Of a DNA stretch of 64,000 bases, positions 11,401 through 22,421 are shown in pieces. The translations under genes and the position numbers were made by a program. This DNA comes from Ectocarpus siliculosus (lineage: Eukaryota > Sar > Phaeophyceae > Ectocarpales > Ectocarpaceae): contig FN648707.1 of NCBI GenBank assembly GCA_000310025.1, positions 94,765 through 158,764 of the forward strand, given 5' to 3'. The stretch's first letter is position 1. Each line of letters opens with the position of its first letter. A model generated the notes under the pieces. It was not told where the DNA came from. It saw nothing but the letters and a program-made list of their open reading frames with translations, and ran no database searches.

Positions 11401-14400
11401 TTTCACAGCACCCTCGCGTCTCCTCTGTCGTAGGTATTGTGGCCGTGAGGTGCTTTTTTCATCACAAAGCTAACGTAACATGTTGTTGTACCCGGCAGGG
11501 TGATACAATAGTTCATCGAATTGTGAGGACACTAAGCTTTGTGAAGACGCTATTGTTGGTCACCCTCTCAGACAATGCACATATATTCACAGAATGTTCC
11601 GCCGTTCCAGAAATTTCTCCAATCGAAGGGATGTATTGAAGTCTTTACAGTGAGTGTTGAGGAAACCCTGCTGGACAATGGATTCATTCGAGCCTGCTTA
11701 CACCTTTGCACGGAGACATTTCGAGAATGAAATGCATATTGCCTGCTTCAGCTCGGCCGTCCCTTCTTTCCAGACCCAAGTTTTCTCCCCCATTCAGAAG
11801 TCATCCCCCTTTTCTTCGCTTCTTCTGGTGGTGCAGCGCCGCTTCTCGTTGGCGGATGCAGGAGGCCGCGGCAAGCGCATTCAAAGAAGCTGGGACAAAA
11901 GTATCGTCAGACGAGTCCGCAGCAGTCATTCCAAGCAACGACCTGGAAACGGCGGTGGACTGCCAACCGGACACCTCCGCCGCTGCTGCCTCGACTCGTC
12001 TCGATGCCAACCCCAACTCCGCGCACGGTTGTAGCACGATTGACACGACCGACCTACACGATCCGTCGGCGAGGGAAGAAGCGGCCCAGCACACGCGGGG
12101 AACCCCAACCGCGACCGGCCTTGGCGAGTCACACCCGCCAGTAGGTGGGTCGGGTTCGGGAGACACCGCCGCGGGCAAGAGCCACAGCAACAACTCGGGG
12201 ACCACATCACCGACAGTGACGACGAAAACATCGGCGACGACGACCGGCACTCACAACCACCGGGGTTCCGGTACGGCCGGGGGCCTCGCCGACCGCGACA
12301 AGAGCGTGTCTCCCACACCCGGCAAAGGCAAGCACAAGCACAAGGCGCCCAAGCGGTCTAGCGGGAGCAGCGCGAGTCACGGCGGACAGCACGGCGGCGC
12401 GAAGAAGGACAAGGGTTCGGGCAGCAAGAGAGAATCCCCATCGGGCTTGTCCGAAGAGGGACACGACAAGGCCGTCGCCGGGGAGTGCGAGGTACCGGCT
12501 ATCGACCTCCCGAAGCACGTCCTCACAGAAGACAACTGCACTTTTTGGGTGGGTTCGCATCCGCATACATACAGATTGCGTGGGTCGCGCACTAGGCTCT
12601 TAGGTCTTTGGAGGTCGAAACATCAGGACGGTAGGGCTGCGCTTTCCTTCATCTGTTCGATACGATGGGTTTGAGTGAAGATGCCCTAATTGTAGAGCAA
12701 TGCCCAATCTCTGCAATTGTAACAAGTAGTGAAACATCAATAGGAGATTATGTTGGGGTCGGTGACATCGAAACGTTCCCATCTGCTCACGAGAATACAC
12801 ACACACACACACACCAATGCTGCAGGTTTCGATGGAGATGGCCGTTCGTGTCCTGACGGTAGTCCTGCACTGGTGCCCCCCGGCCAAGAGACACGCCTAC
12901 ATGAGGTCCATCGAGAGAACCGCGGCTCTACTGACGTCGAGAGGCCATATCACTGGAGTCGAGGTGCGTTCGACCAGCCCGGCCTACGTTAGCGAGTAGG
13001 GTGATCTCGGTCTTGGATCGGGACGATCGGCTGCTGGTTTGGTGCCACCGTGGAGCCTAACTAACGCCGTGCCGTATACGCGTATACGTTTAGCACGCGC
13101 GTTGGTAGTCGTTTCGTGCTCAAAGGCTCTGGAGACATCCTCTGTCCGCACCACACCACCGACCACGTGCCTTGTCCCGTGGGAAAGATCACTTCGGGGC
13201 ATCTTGAGCAGGCACCTTGGTGCCCTTGCACCCTTGCGAAGAGTAGACCGCGGTACGCTTGCCACAACGCGCCGTAGGTGAACGTCGACATTGTTTCTCA
13301 CACGTGGGGAACGTGTTGTGCACGCTGTACGCGATCCGATCATTCCAAGGAGACACGCAAGAAATGTTTCCACCGCATCATCCATGCTGAAAACGAACGA
13401 CACAACATTGCACAGTAATTGTCGTCCGGGACCGTAACGCGTGTGGGACCAATGCAGCCCTGACTCAATAAGCCGCCGCCAACCAGCCAATGAGAAATCA
13501 GTCGTCGAATGGTTGAAAATCTCGGAAACCCACAATCGGCATCAAACGTACAACGCCCCGACATGGAGGCCCCGCGGAATAATTGAATAATAGCGAAATT
13601 TTCAAGTTATTGGCGGCTACATCCAAGTTTGTGCGTGCGGCCAGGCGAGCCATTCGTTCATCCGCTCCGCCATGCGCAAGACCATCGCCGCCGTGGAGTC
13701 GAGCGAGGGTGCTTCAGGCGCTGGGATAGGCGGGGCCGGCATCACGGAGACGATGGGCGGCATCCGTGGCTACTACGAGGAGGGCTGCGGCGTAGGCGGT
13801 GTGGTCACCGGGGACGCTGCCCTGCACGACGCCCGCATCATCATCGACATGGATCGAGTGAGGGCGTGTCGTGGTTTGCGAGAGTGAACCGGACGGTGTC
13901 TGCCAACACGTGCCGCGTGGTCTCGTCGTTTTTGCGGTGGTGTTCGCGTTGGAAAGGGGTGTGTCTGGTGAAGTAGATGGATGTTGCTGTTTCGACATGG
14001 ACCAGGAACGGATAGCCGTGTGCACATCCTGCGTAAGGGTAAGGGGAAAATGAGGTTTTTGTAAAGTGTCCTACCTACATTGCGTAGAGGCAGGTGGGAC
14101 GTGTTATGACAATATAGCTGCGATTGCGAGAAGGAGAGACCCGTTTCTTCTTGGAGGCAACGATTTCAGGCAGTCGTTGCTAGGCTCGTAGAGCAATGTT
14201 TGGTTTGACCTCGCAGTGAGCTAAGGAGTATCAAACTGATGCGAACGCGCCTTGTCGCTTTTTGAAAACCAAATGCTAGGTCGTTGAGCTGGTGATGGAG
14301 GTGATGCTGTTAAGGCAGAACTCTATCGAGCACCGGCTGAAGGTGCTCTTCACGGAAGGGGATGAGAACGGGGACGGTGTGCTGAGCTTCGAAGAGTTCA

Positions 14401-17011
14401 ACCGGATTATCCTCAGGTACGGCGGCCGGATACCACCCACCACCGCTGATCCCGCCATCAACAACTTGTTTAATTTCGTTTTCTTTGGTTGGGCTGGAGC
14501 GTTCAACTGACGTATGCATACCACTGCTGATGCCGAGATCGGCTTGTTTCAGGTTTCTCTCAACTGTTCTTGCTAGAGCTTCCTCCTGTTCTTGCTAGAG
14601 CTCTCTATTGTTCTTGCTAGAGCTTCTTCCTGTTCTTGCTAGAGCTTCCTCCTGATGCTCACCAAGGCCGATACTGGGACCAATTGTCGTGATGAACGTT
14701 GCACCAACCCAAACGTTATCCCTTGCAAAGAGGCAGACTATATTTTTTCGACGGCCTTCGTTGACGGGAACGAATATTTTGGGGTGGTTCCGGTTGGCCG
14801 GTTTCCTCTCGGCCGGCGTTGAAACTTTCCGGTTGTGTTGAAAAATATATCAATCCCGACACATAAAATATAAGGTGAGCCTGGCTTCCCGTGCCCATTG
14901 GGCCTCGCAGCCCGTTCTTCGTCGGGGTACTGCTGTATAGCTGTAGCCGGTATTGGACACGGCGTGCAGGGCCAAGACCCCACGCAAACCACTGTAACAA
15001 AATCCCGTCGTAACATCTGCTTGGTGTTCTCGGCACTCGTCCTCACGTCCTTGAGCCCCGATGATACTCGAACTCGAACTCGAACACCGACTCTTCTTGC
15101 GTGCAGACAATTTTGTTTGATTCTCTCCTTACCTACTTCGACGGCTATCTGTGCCGTCCGCTGTTATGCACGTCTCTACGTCTTCCGTTGTACCCGACAA
15201 ATCGTTGGTCTCGATCCTGGGACGAACTATCGGTTCCCTCTTGTCTTGATAGGGCCGCTCCCCACTTCAGCGAGAGGCGAACACTGCGCATGTTCCGGGA
15301 AGCGCTAACTGCCGGTAAAGAAGGCACTTACGCTATTGAGAAGGTAGGATAACACAATGTAGACGGCTGTTTGCTGCCTTTGTTGTGATCTTTGTTGTCG
15401 TTGTTGTTGTTGCTGATGTTGTTCTTGGATGTTCTTGCTGCGTTGATGCTGTCGTTGCTGATGCCGTGCACTTCAGCAATTATCAGCCCTGGACGGTAAC
15501 ATTATCATCGCATCAAATCATTTGTGCTACAGAGTAGTCCCCGTTCGCTGTTTGGCAGCACATCCCGAGAAACAATTGTATAGACGTTGCTTCGAAACAG
15601 AAAACATACCTAGGCTAATTAGTGGAAGACAGTAAACTGCAAAGTTCGCATGTTTTGTGCCTGTGGAACGGCGTAGACGTCGATCGGGGTGTCGTCACTC
15701 GCCGCCCCCCCCATTTCATGACATTTGCTGGATCCCACCGACCGCACTACGGGCATGTCGATCGATGTCCTGGACGCCGTCTGATGCAGGACACTTTTTG
15801 CGACGTTTGCCGACAGCACGGCCTCGTACAACTGAGTGAGTTTGCCACGGCACACGAGAATAGTCATGTTGTCGTTGTCGTGGTCGTTGTCGTTGTCGTT
15901 GCTGTTGCTGTTGTTGCTGTTGTTGCTGTTGTTGCTGTTGTTGTTGTTGTCGTTGTTGTTGTTCTAGCGAGGCCAGCACGGGCCAGAACACATAGCCTCT
16001 TATCACCTTGATGGGGAGTTTCCTATCATAGGGTATGCCTTGCTCTCAACGAAAGACTGCTACATGTCATATCTTGTCGACTACATGAGCAGCTGGTACA
16101 AGATTCATCGGGTACAAGTATCATCAACACAGTAGAATGCCCATGAACACAGGAAGAGCTTTTTCGAATCGAAAAACTAGTACATCGTGCTGCTTGCCAT
16201 TATTGTATCGTGCACGGAAGCAGAAATGACGGGAACACAGTTGAACGCTCTGGGCCCGCACCCGGTGGCCCTCGTTTGATGTGATTTGCTGGAAATGGGA
16301 GGCGGGAAACCTGATCCCTCTACCCCTCACAACCGCTGCCCCCCCGCCATCCGCGAACAACAATCAGTCGACATCGCGCATCTAGAGAGGGCGGTTGAGG
16401 GAGGCCCTGATGGCGCGGCGCGCCTCCACCTGCTGCAAAACGAACGTTCGGAGACAGTTCTACAGCAGCCTCTACAGCAGCCTCTACAGCAGCCTCTGCA
16501 GCAGCCGGTAGTGTCGGCTGTAGAGTCAGAAAGTACACCGCCATCGCCATCAACGCCCCCGCCCTTACCCGCAACGATCGCGCTTAACGTTTCACTTGAA
16601 GTTCCACCGTTTCACATGAAAAAGGGGGAGAGCAAAGAGTTGGGCAAAGAGTGCAAGAAGGGCAAAGCGTTGGAGGGTAAAAAAGAGGTTGCTAAAACGG
16701 AGGGGGGGGAGGTAAAAATAGTGGACGATAGAGAGGAGCGGCAGGAGGATGACCATGGCGACGAGAAGGAGGAGGAGGAAGAGGAAAAGGAGGAGGAAGA
16801 GACGGGTGTTGCGGAGTACCATGAACGTGGCCTTGCCTGCGAAGTTTCGTCGGGCGATGCAAGCGACGAAGGTGATGATAGTGGTGGCAGCGGTTCTAGT
16901 GCCGATGATGTTGAAGGTGATCGTAGGGCTAAGGCTGAAGGGCCAAAGGGCGCAGCGGCGTTAGTAATGAAAGGGAGCAAGCCCCCCGTACGAGGACGAA
17001 GAGGAAGGTAA
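2469..17011 (+). CDS. Large coiled-coil / EF-hand protein, 21 exons, about 1538 aa
   Basis: I do not recognise the protein. The exons are 2469-2685, 3098-3285, 3793-4007, 4174-4963, 5162-5302, 5595-5726, 6032-6180, 6397-6501, 7033-7174, 8171-8320, 9138-9221, 9858-10016, 10300-10406, 10899-10973, 11837-12548, 12826-12963, 13645-13857, 14280-14416, 15271-15343, 15790-15835 and 16368-17011. They have GT/AG borders and phases that join into one frame of 4617 nt. The ATG at 2469 follows an in-frame TGA at 2430. Reading N to C: a helical N-terminus; a Ser/His-rich segment; coiled coil in exons 4-8 (for example LQRELARAHKSEAALKDEA); a CPSCHGLGPF Cys pair in exon 9; a helical module with DFMVELFLRRHGLRQD; a Thr/Ser/Lys linker in exon 15; an EF-hand loop DENGDGVLSFEE at about residues 1267-1278 followed by a degenerate partner; LQQP repeats; and an acidic tail. 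A calcium-responsive scaffold is only an inference. The third acceptor and last-exon end are the least certain. Confidence 0.72.
14280..15835 (+). other. EF-hand pair region of the large gene
   Basis: Exon 14280-14416 encodes a canonical EF-hand loop with calcium ligands at positions 1, 3, 5, 9 and 12 (D, N, D, S, E of DENGDGVLSFEE), flanked by helices LKVLFTEG and FNRIILR. Splicing (phase 2) to 15271-15343 and then 15790-15835 gives SERRTLRMFREALTAG, KEGTYAIEKDTF and CDVCRQHGLVQL. This looks like the second hand of a pair, but its loop lacks Asp at position 1 and has Lys and Gly in ligand positions, so it probably does not bind calcium. One functional and one degenerate hand is common in this fold. 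The assignment of the first hand is secure from the sequence. Confidence 0.8.
14565..14654 (+). repeat. About 22-bp tandem repeat, four units, intronic
   Basis: The unit TGTTCTTGCTAGAGCTTCCT plus CC recurs about four times with small changes between 14565 and 14654, inside the intron after the EF-hand exon. Each unit carries an AGAGCT core. No function is evident. Confidence 0.8.
15867..15965. repeat. GTTGTC/GTTGCT hexamer-like microsatellite
   Basis: About 100 bases of GTT-based repeats with alternating GTC and GCT triplets lie in the intron before the last exon of the large gene. Its apparent poly-Gln or poly-Val reading frames are repeat artefacts. Confidence 0.85.
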
Positions 17012-18839
17012 ACTTTGAGATTACAGAGCTCTTTCGTATCCCTTCCGTAGTTTTCCCAAGAAGGGCTTCATTGTCTTGTACTCTTTCAACACGACTAAAA
17101 TGGTAGCCACAGAGGACTTACTTTGCTGCGACCTGGGTTCTAAATAATGGAAAGGGCTTCACCGTCAATCCTGGTCGTTTTGTGACAGTACCGACAGCTT
17201 TTGGCCAGACGAACGTCAGCTGCTCGTGCCAGGTGGTCAATATTTGCCCGCTTTTCATCATCGTCATACGGTAGTTCGGCCCTTAAGCGGGCGATGTAGG
17301 ATATGTCTGGGGCGACGCGGAACGCGCAAGAGGAGAAAAAGCTGGATCTGTTGGGAACGTCTTCCGGGAACGTCTTCCAGGACCTCTATAGCTCGTTTAC
17401 CCTTGACGAAACGCGTGGGGTCGCCACACTCCGCTCTCAGTTGTTGCGGTTTCCTCGGTGTCTACTGGGGATCCATACCCTTGTCGTTTCCGGCTCTTAC
17501 CCCCGGCCTGTCCTGGTCTCAACTCAATGGGGTAGCAACTGGGGCAGCATTTGGCCGAGCTACTCGACGCGTAAAGAGACCAGAGGTCATGACACCTCAA
17601 AAGTGGTTATGGAATTCGTGCACAACGGTTGCAGGGTTGTCTTCGGCACTCGCTACGTCGTCGGCAGTGCTGGCTAGCGCGACGGAGTGTCCACTGGGGC
17701 ATCATCCAACATTCAAGCTGGAGTCAGCACGACAACCACTGCTGATAATCCGATTTTTCGTGGTTCTGCTTCGGATGTATAGGCAAGGACACCGTGTTCT
17801 CGGAATTCGAGACTAGGCAAGTAATGGTGATAACCAGAAACAGCAGTGTCGTATGATCACGCCGTTCGAGTGTCACCGAGAGGGACAAGTCGTAGCCCCT
17901 TCGCCATCAATACTCATTTTCCCAAGAAAGACCAGAGGTCGTGGTAAATTCAAAAACCTCGAGTACAGGCCTGCAACTCATCAACTTTTTCAAGACTCTT
18001 TCGGGACGCCCCATAGGACGTGGGTTTCGTCACGCCGAAAGCCACGATGCTTCACAAACAAGGGTAGGCTGCAGAACATCACGTCGTACCAAGAAAGGCA
18101 CGTGTTCGTAGAACAGCTGCAATTCATCCGTCGATTCCTCAAACACAACCTTTTGACGCAAAATCCAGACGCACTCCATCCACTCATGGTAGCGCGTACC
18201 GTTACAACTGTTCGAATGCAGACACGACACAGTACCTACATAGAAGCCCCACATCCGTTGGGACCGCGGAATTGCCGCTGCTAGCCGATAATTCACGATT
18301 TGCCACCGATGTTCGATAGGATGCGATCTCCCAGGTAGCTTGCAAGACGTTACAAGAGATATAAGAAACACATTTCAACCCCGTCCGCGCTGAGTATTCG
18401 CGCACCACGAAAAACATCACATCGTCACAACGCAAGGCATCATCCTGAGGAAATGCAGCGTGAGACCAGCTCCCCACCACGCCACCCGTGAATTGCACCG
18501 CCATATAGGCAAAGACGGAAAATCCTGAAAATCCAACATACATCTAAGCCCAGACGAAGCGAAATATCGGGATACGTCAATGCAGGGCTCTAAAACTGTA
18601 CACAATCCCGTCTTAGCCCAACAGCCGCCGCGGAACGGGTAACGCCTACGGGAAGAGGAACGCCTGCGCTAAAACATTGCAAATACACGCTCTTCCCTAG
18701 TACAAAACACCATTGGTAACGAAACAACTGGGTTGGCTCCTGCTACCCTACCGCCTTCCCTGGCCATCCTGCCTTCCGCTTCCGCCAAAGTCCTTCGGCA
18801 CACGCAAAAAAAAGTCAACCAAAAGACCCACAGCAGTGG
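17012..18839. other. Convergent intergenic region, possible extra exon at 17300
   Basis: This separates the 3' ends of the large gene (+) and the LarB homologue (-). A stretch from 17300, after a GATGTAG acceptor, reads MSGATRNAQEEKKLDLLG, then VFQDLYSSFTLDETRG, to a stop at 17675-17677. Its amino-acid composition is coding-like at the start, so it could be an alternative last exon of the large gene (joined in phase 0 to a donor at 17000-17001) or a separate fragment. Nothing is recognisable in 17700-18839. Confidence 0.35.
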
Positions 18840-21149
18840 TCATTGCTGCGTCTCCCGCGTTGCAGTAGCGACCTTGCTGCTCTTGAGCAGCTTCACGGCG
18901 AAGGCGGCAGCCCCGAACCCGTTGTCGATGTTCACCACCGATACCCCCGGCGCGCATGCGTTGAGCATCGTTAGCAAAGGGGCAAGGCCTGACATGGCTG
19001 CTCCGTACCCGACGCTGGTAGGCACAGCCACGACGGGGCACTTGACCAACCCGGCCACTACCCCCGGCATCGCGCCGTCCATTCCGGCAACGCAGATGGC
19101 CACCCCCGCCTTCTGCACGGACGGGATTGCGCCGAGTAGCCGGTGTATGCCTGCCACACCTACGTCGTGGAAACGGGACACCTGGAGAGTGTGTGTGTGG
19201 GAGAGAGAGGGAGAGAGAGAGAGGGGAGGGGGGGAGGGAGAGAGAGACGAGATGAGAGAACGACAGAGATAACGAAAATAGTGCAAGGGACATACTTCTT
19301 CGCGTAGTGATAGAAAAGCATGGAGATCGCGAAAAAGAGACAGAGGGTAGACAAGGACGTCAGGAATACGCGAAAACGGGGGCGAGGGGGGGGTTCAGTA
19401 GCGAGTGGCAGCTACTCTAGTCTCAATAGAGGGGAACGGCCCTTGTAACAGCCATCGCCCATTACAAATGGAAGTATGTGGCTGTGAAACATCACGCTGT
19501 ATCGTTTCTGCAGGGCAGAGGCGACTGGACCGGCTAGACTCTACGATAGACAACAAACACACCGCATTTTCAGGGCAGGCCAGCGGCCGCACAAGAGAAA
19601 AAAGACCGCGACTCTCATGGGATTACAAGCATCGCCAAAGTAGCGCATTGTCGGACTACGCTTTCGGGATCTCTACCCAACGTCTTGGCGCCCTCCATCG
19701 ACCTTGATAACATCGACACCGGCGGATATCCCTCAAAACGCTTCAGAGGTAGTGTACCTCGGGCGTGGGTATCAGGGTCAACAACCAACACCTTGTGGTT
19801 GTAGTGGTTGTCTGACTGACGGGAGTGGCCTGCTGGCTCTCTCGGATACCAGCCATTTCCTATTGAACCTTGATGAGATGTCGACGAAAACACGCGTATG
19901 CATACCATCAAACAATACATGGACGAGGGTTGTGCCTCCGTTTCCTGCAGCAGCAGTGCCACCCCCACGCACATCTCCGTGTGGATTTGCTGCGTGTCTG
20001 CTACTGCTATCATCCCTCCCTGCTGCTGCTGCTGCTGCCGTCAGCAACATTCACATGGCACCGGGTTTGCAACAAACATGGCCGTGCATGCGTTTCGCTA
20101 CTGCACTTAGCAAAACTGCTGGCAGAGTTGAGGGACCGTACCTAAACGAAGTACAATAACCCGTCCCGGGCGTTAGTCACCGCGGCATTTTCTCAATCGC
20201 CGAGTGCTGCTCAGCAATCCCGTGTTTGTTTTACTTTTTTTTTTCTACGTGAGTGGGCAAGATCGAGAAATAACGGCGATGCCTGTAGGCCATAAAACTC
20301 TCCAACAAGCCGCATACCGGTTATGACAGCAGGCAGGCATCCGGCGTGAGGTCCTATTTACGTTATTTAGCAAGAGAAGTAGGTTACCTCTTGGACTGCT
20401 GCATCATTCATGGTGCTGGTCGAGACGATCATCTGAACGAGAATCCCACGATTGGCACAGGTCAGCATACGGGACCACGCTGTACTCCTTACCTCTGCCC
20501 CGGCCAGCTCCGCCAATACGGCTGCTTCTTCTGCGACGGCAAGGTCCGACGTCCCGGCGCTCAGCACCGCCACCGTCCCAATACTAATACTGGTCGCTAT
20601 CGAGCCCCCCGGAGCCCCGTCTCCCGCCGCACGGCGGCGCTGCGGCGGTTCTCCGAACGACACGATTCGAGCATCGGCGTGGTAGGTCAGCTGCCCGGGG
20701 AGGGCGTCCGAGATGACCAACCACTTCTCCGGAGATACTCTCGTGGCAACGACCGGGCTACCACCACCACCAGTGGCATCCCCGTCGTCATCCGCTGCTG
20801 CTGCATTTCCTGCTGCTGCATGTACAGCTGCTGCTTCGGCCGCGACACGGCTGCCAGCCCTTGCTTCCCGGATCATGGCCGCGAGGATGTCGGTGATCTG
20901 CTCGGCGGACTTGCCGTCGCCGAACACGACCTCGGGAAAGCCGACCCGCCTTCGCCGGTCGTGGTCGATCTTCGCGAACCCGCCGACGTCCTCTGCCTGA
21001 GCCCCGCCCGACACCAGCAGCGGGGCGAGCTGGGACGCCGCTGTTGCCGGAGAGAGGTCACCGGCTGCGACTCTAGCTAGTAGGGCCGGCAGATCGCCGG
21101 CTGCTTCTCCTCCTGTTGCTGTCGATGACAGCGAGCGAGTTGTAGGCAT
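18840..21149 (-). CDS. larB: LarB homologue (PurE-related, nickel-pincer nucleotide synthesis), two exons, 332 aa
   Basis: LarB proteins carboxylate the pyridinium ring of nicotinic acid adenine dinucleotide and hydrolyse it, the first step towards the nickel-pincer cofactor of lactate racemase-type enzymes (established for bacteria). Exon 1 (21149-20493) encodes residues 1-219 and exon 2 (19181-18840) residues 220-332; the join is phase 0 with GAG|GTAAGG and TCCAG|GTG. Family motifs read in order: [12 protein letters not shown] near 22, [20 protein letters not shown] at 61-80, ATRVSPEKW near 136, [17 protein letters not shown] (PurE-like AGTSD at 198-202), [35 protein letters not shown] near 272-280 and [10 protein letters not shown]. 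An Ala/Gly/Asp-rich insert at about 97-132 is unlike compact bacterial LarB. Length otherwise agrees with the family. No clear targeting peptide is seen. No larC or larE homologue is visible in the window. A PurE purine-pathway role is less likely because of these motifs. Confidence 0.88.
19186..19262. repeat. GT and GA simple repeats next to the LarB intron acceptor
   Basis: A GTGTGTGTGG run and a GAGAGA-rich tract lie in the LarB intron directly upstream (minus-strand sense) of the exon 2 acceptor, where on the coding strand they form the CT-rich polypyrimidine tract. Confidence 0.75.
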
Positions 21150-22421
21150 AGCTGTAGTCGTGGGTCGTGGACGGTGATGATACAGCGTTCTGTCCCGCTG
21201 CTGTGGAGTTACCAGCGGGAAGGGGAGCGATAGATCATCAGTCAGCCCTGGCGCGTCTCAGCTGGTTCCGCTTCGTACGTGCAGATCACACGCATGTATC
21301 TATCATGTTTTTGCGATGGCAGCAGGAGCAGTGGCATACATCAGACCAACAGACTGGTACAGCTGCTGCCAACTGCAAACCAAACCAAGTCGCTGTTGCT
21401 GCAGAAGCTCCGCATTTGTACAATTGCATACCGTTCGGGACTTACCTTGCAGATGGAATGCATAGCTCTACATCGGTGTTGAGGTCGAAAAACGCACTTT
21501 AACGCTGCAGCACGGACAAGGACAGGCATGGGACGATGTGGAGTTGGAGCGGTAGCACCACAGAAGCGAGAAGACCACGAAGCTGCACGACACAACCAGC
21601 AACAAAGCCACAATAACGCAACTAATGCATATGCATACCGACAACACAGCGGCGAGTCAAGGGGGCCCTCATGTTGGGATTGACCAGAGTTGCACGAGGT
21701 TGGTTGGGATTGTCCCACACAGGGACTGCGATCATGAAGTGGGCGCCTCCTTTGCCGCGACCCAGCCTACGTAGGCCGCCTCCCGCGTTGTCAACTTTGC
21801 GCCATAGAGTTTTGAGCCTGCCCCGCGGTCTTACGCCTCGGTGGTGCTCTCGGCGATCGGTATACTCTCGCCGAACGGAAGTATCTGTAAGTATTTCGTC
21901 CACTGTCAACACACACTATCTGCCGAAATCTGCCGTGCAATCCTCGATCCGTTTTACGTTCTCCACGAACCATGCATGCTACGGCCGCCGTAAGCATACC
22001 AATGTACAATGTCGCCGATATCCTCTTGGTCTCAAACCTAGGCGTGGCACGTGCAAGCGGTAGGCTCGACATCATCTGCACACCAGGAGAGATATATCGG
22101 TTCGCCGGGGAGTAAAAGGCCTTCCTCGTGAACTTGAAAACTGAAAACTGGTGTCGATAGTCGATAGTCTTCGTTCGTCATGCGGCGTGGCTCTTTACTT
22201 GTGCAGATTTGAGGCCCGCTAAAATTTGTCTATTCCGTCCTTCCATATCATGGCACAGGATTTTACCCACCCACAACTTCCCCCCTTGCTCTCCGTCGTC
22301 TCAAGGACCAGAGCACAGAGTTTCACGGCACCCACCGGGTAAACCGCGCACCACCCGATACATCGTAGGCTGGCGTCTCTCTGCTAAGATCTTCCAGAGT
22401 ACAGCAGTAGACTGACTACAC
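21150..22421. other. Intergenic region between divergent LarB and 7TM copy 1
   Basis: About 1.3 kb without supported exons. It must contain the 5' flanks of both divergent genes. A TACAGCAGTA motif sits at about 22401-22410, just upstream of the copy 1 ATG. No other signal is recognised. Confidence 0.4.

Noticed and set aside
12207-12566. Minus-strand frames opposite the long linker exon (11837-12548)
   Set aside because: Antisense shadows of a G+C-rich exon whose plus-strand frame is fixed by phase on both sides.
15867-15965. Poly-Gln coding sequence on the minus strand
   Set aside because: It is a GTT/GCT microsatellite within an intron of the plus-strand gene.
16612-16980. Ser-rich minus-strand frame opposite the acidic tail exon
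   Set aside because: It is the antisense shadow of a GA-rich coding exon, which is open in several frames because of composition.
18733-19272. Plus-strand 179-codon frame over the LarB second exon
   Set aside because: The minus strand encodes conserved LarB motifs here; the plus-strand frame is a shadow that runs into a GA repeat.
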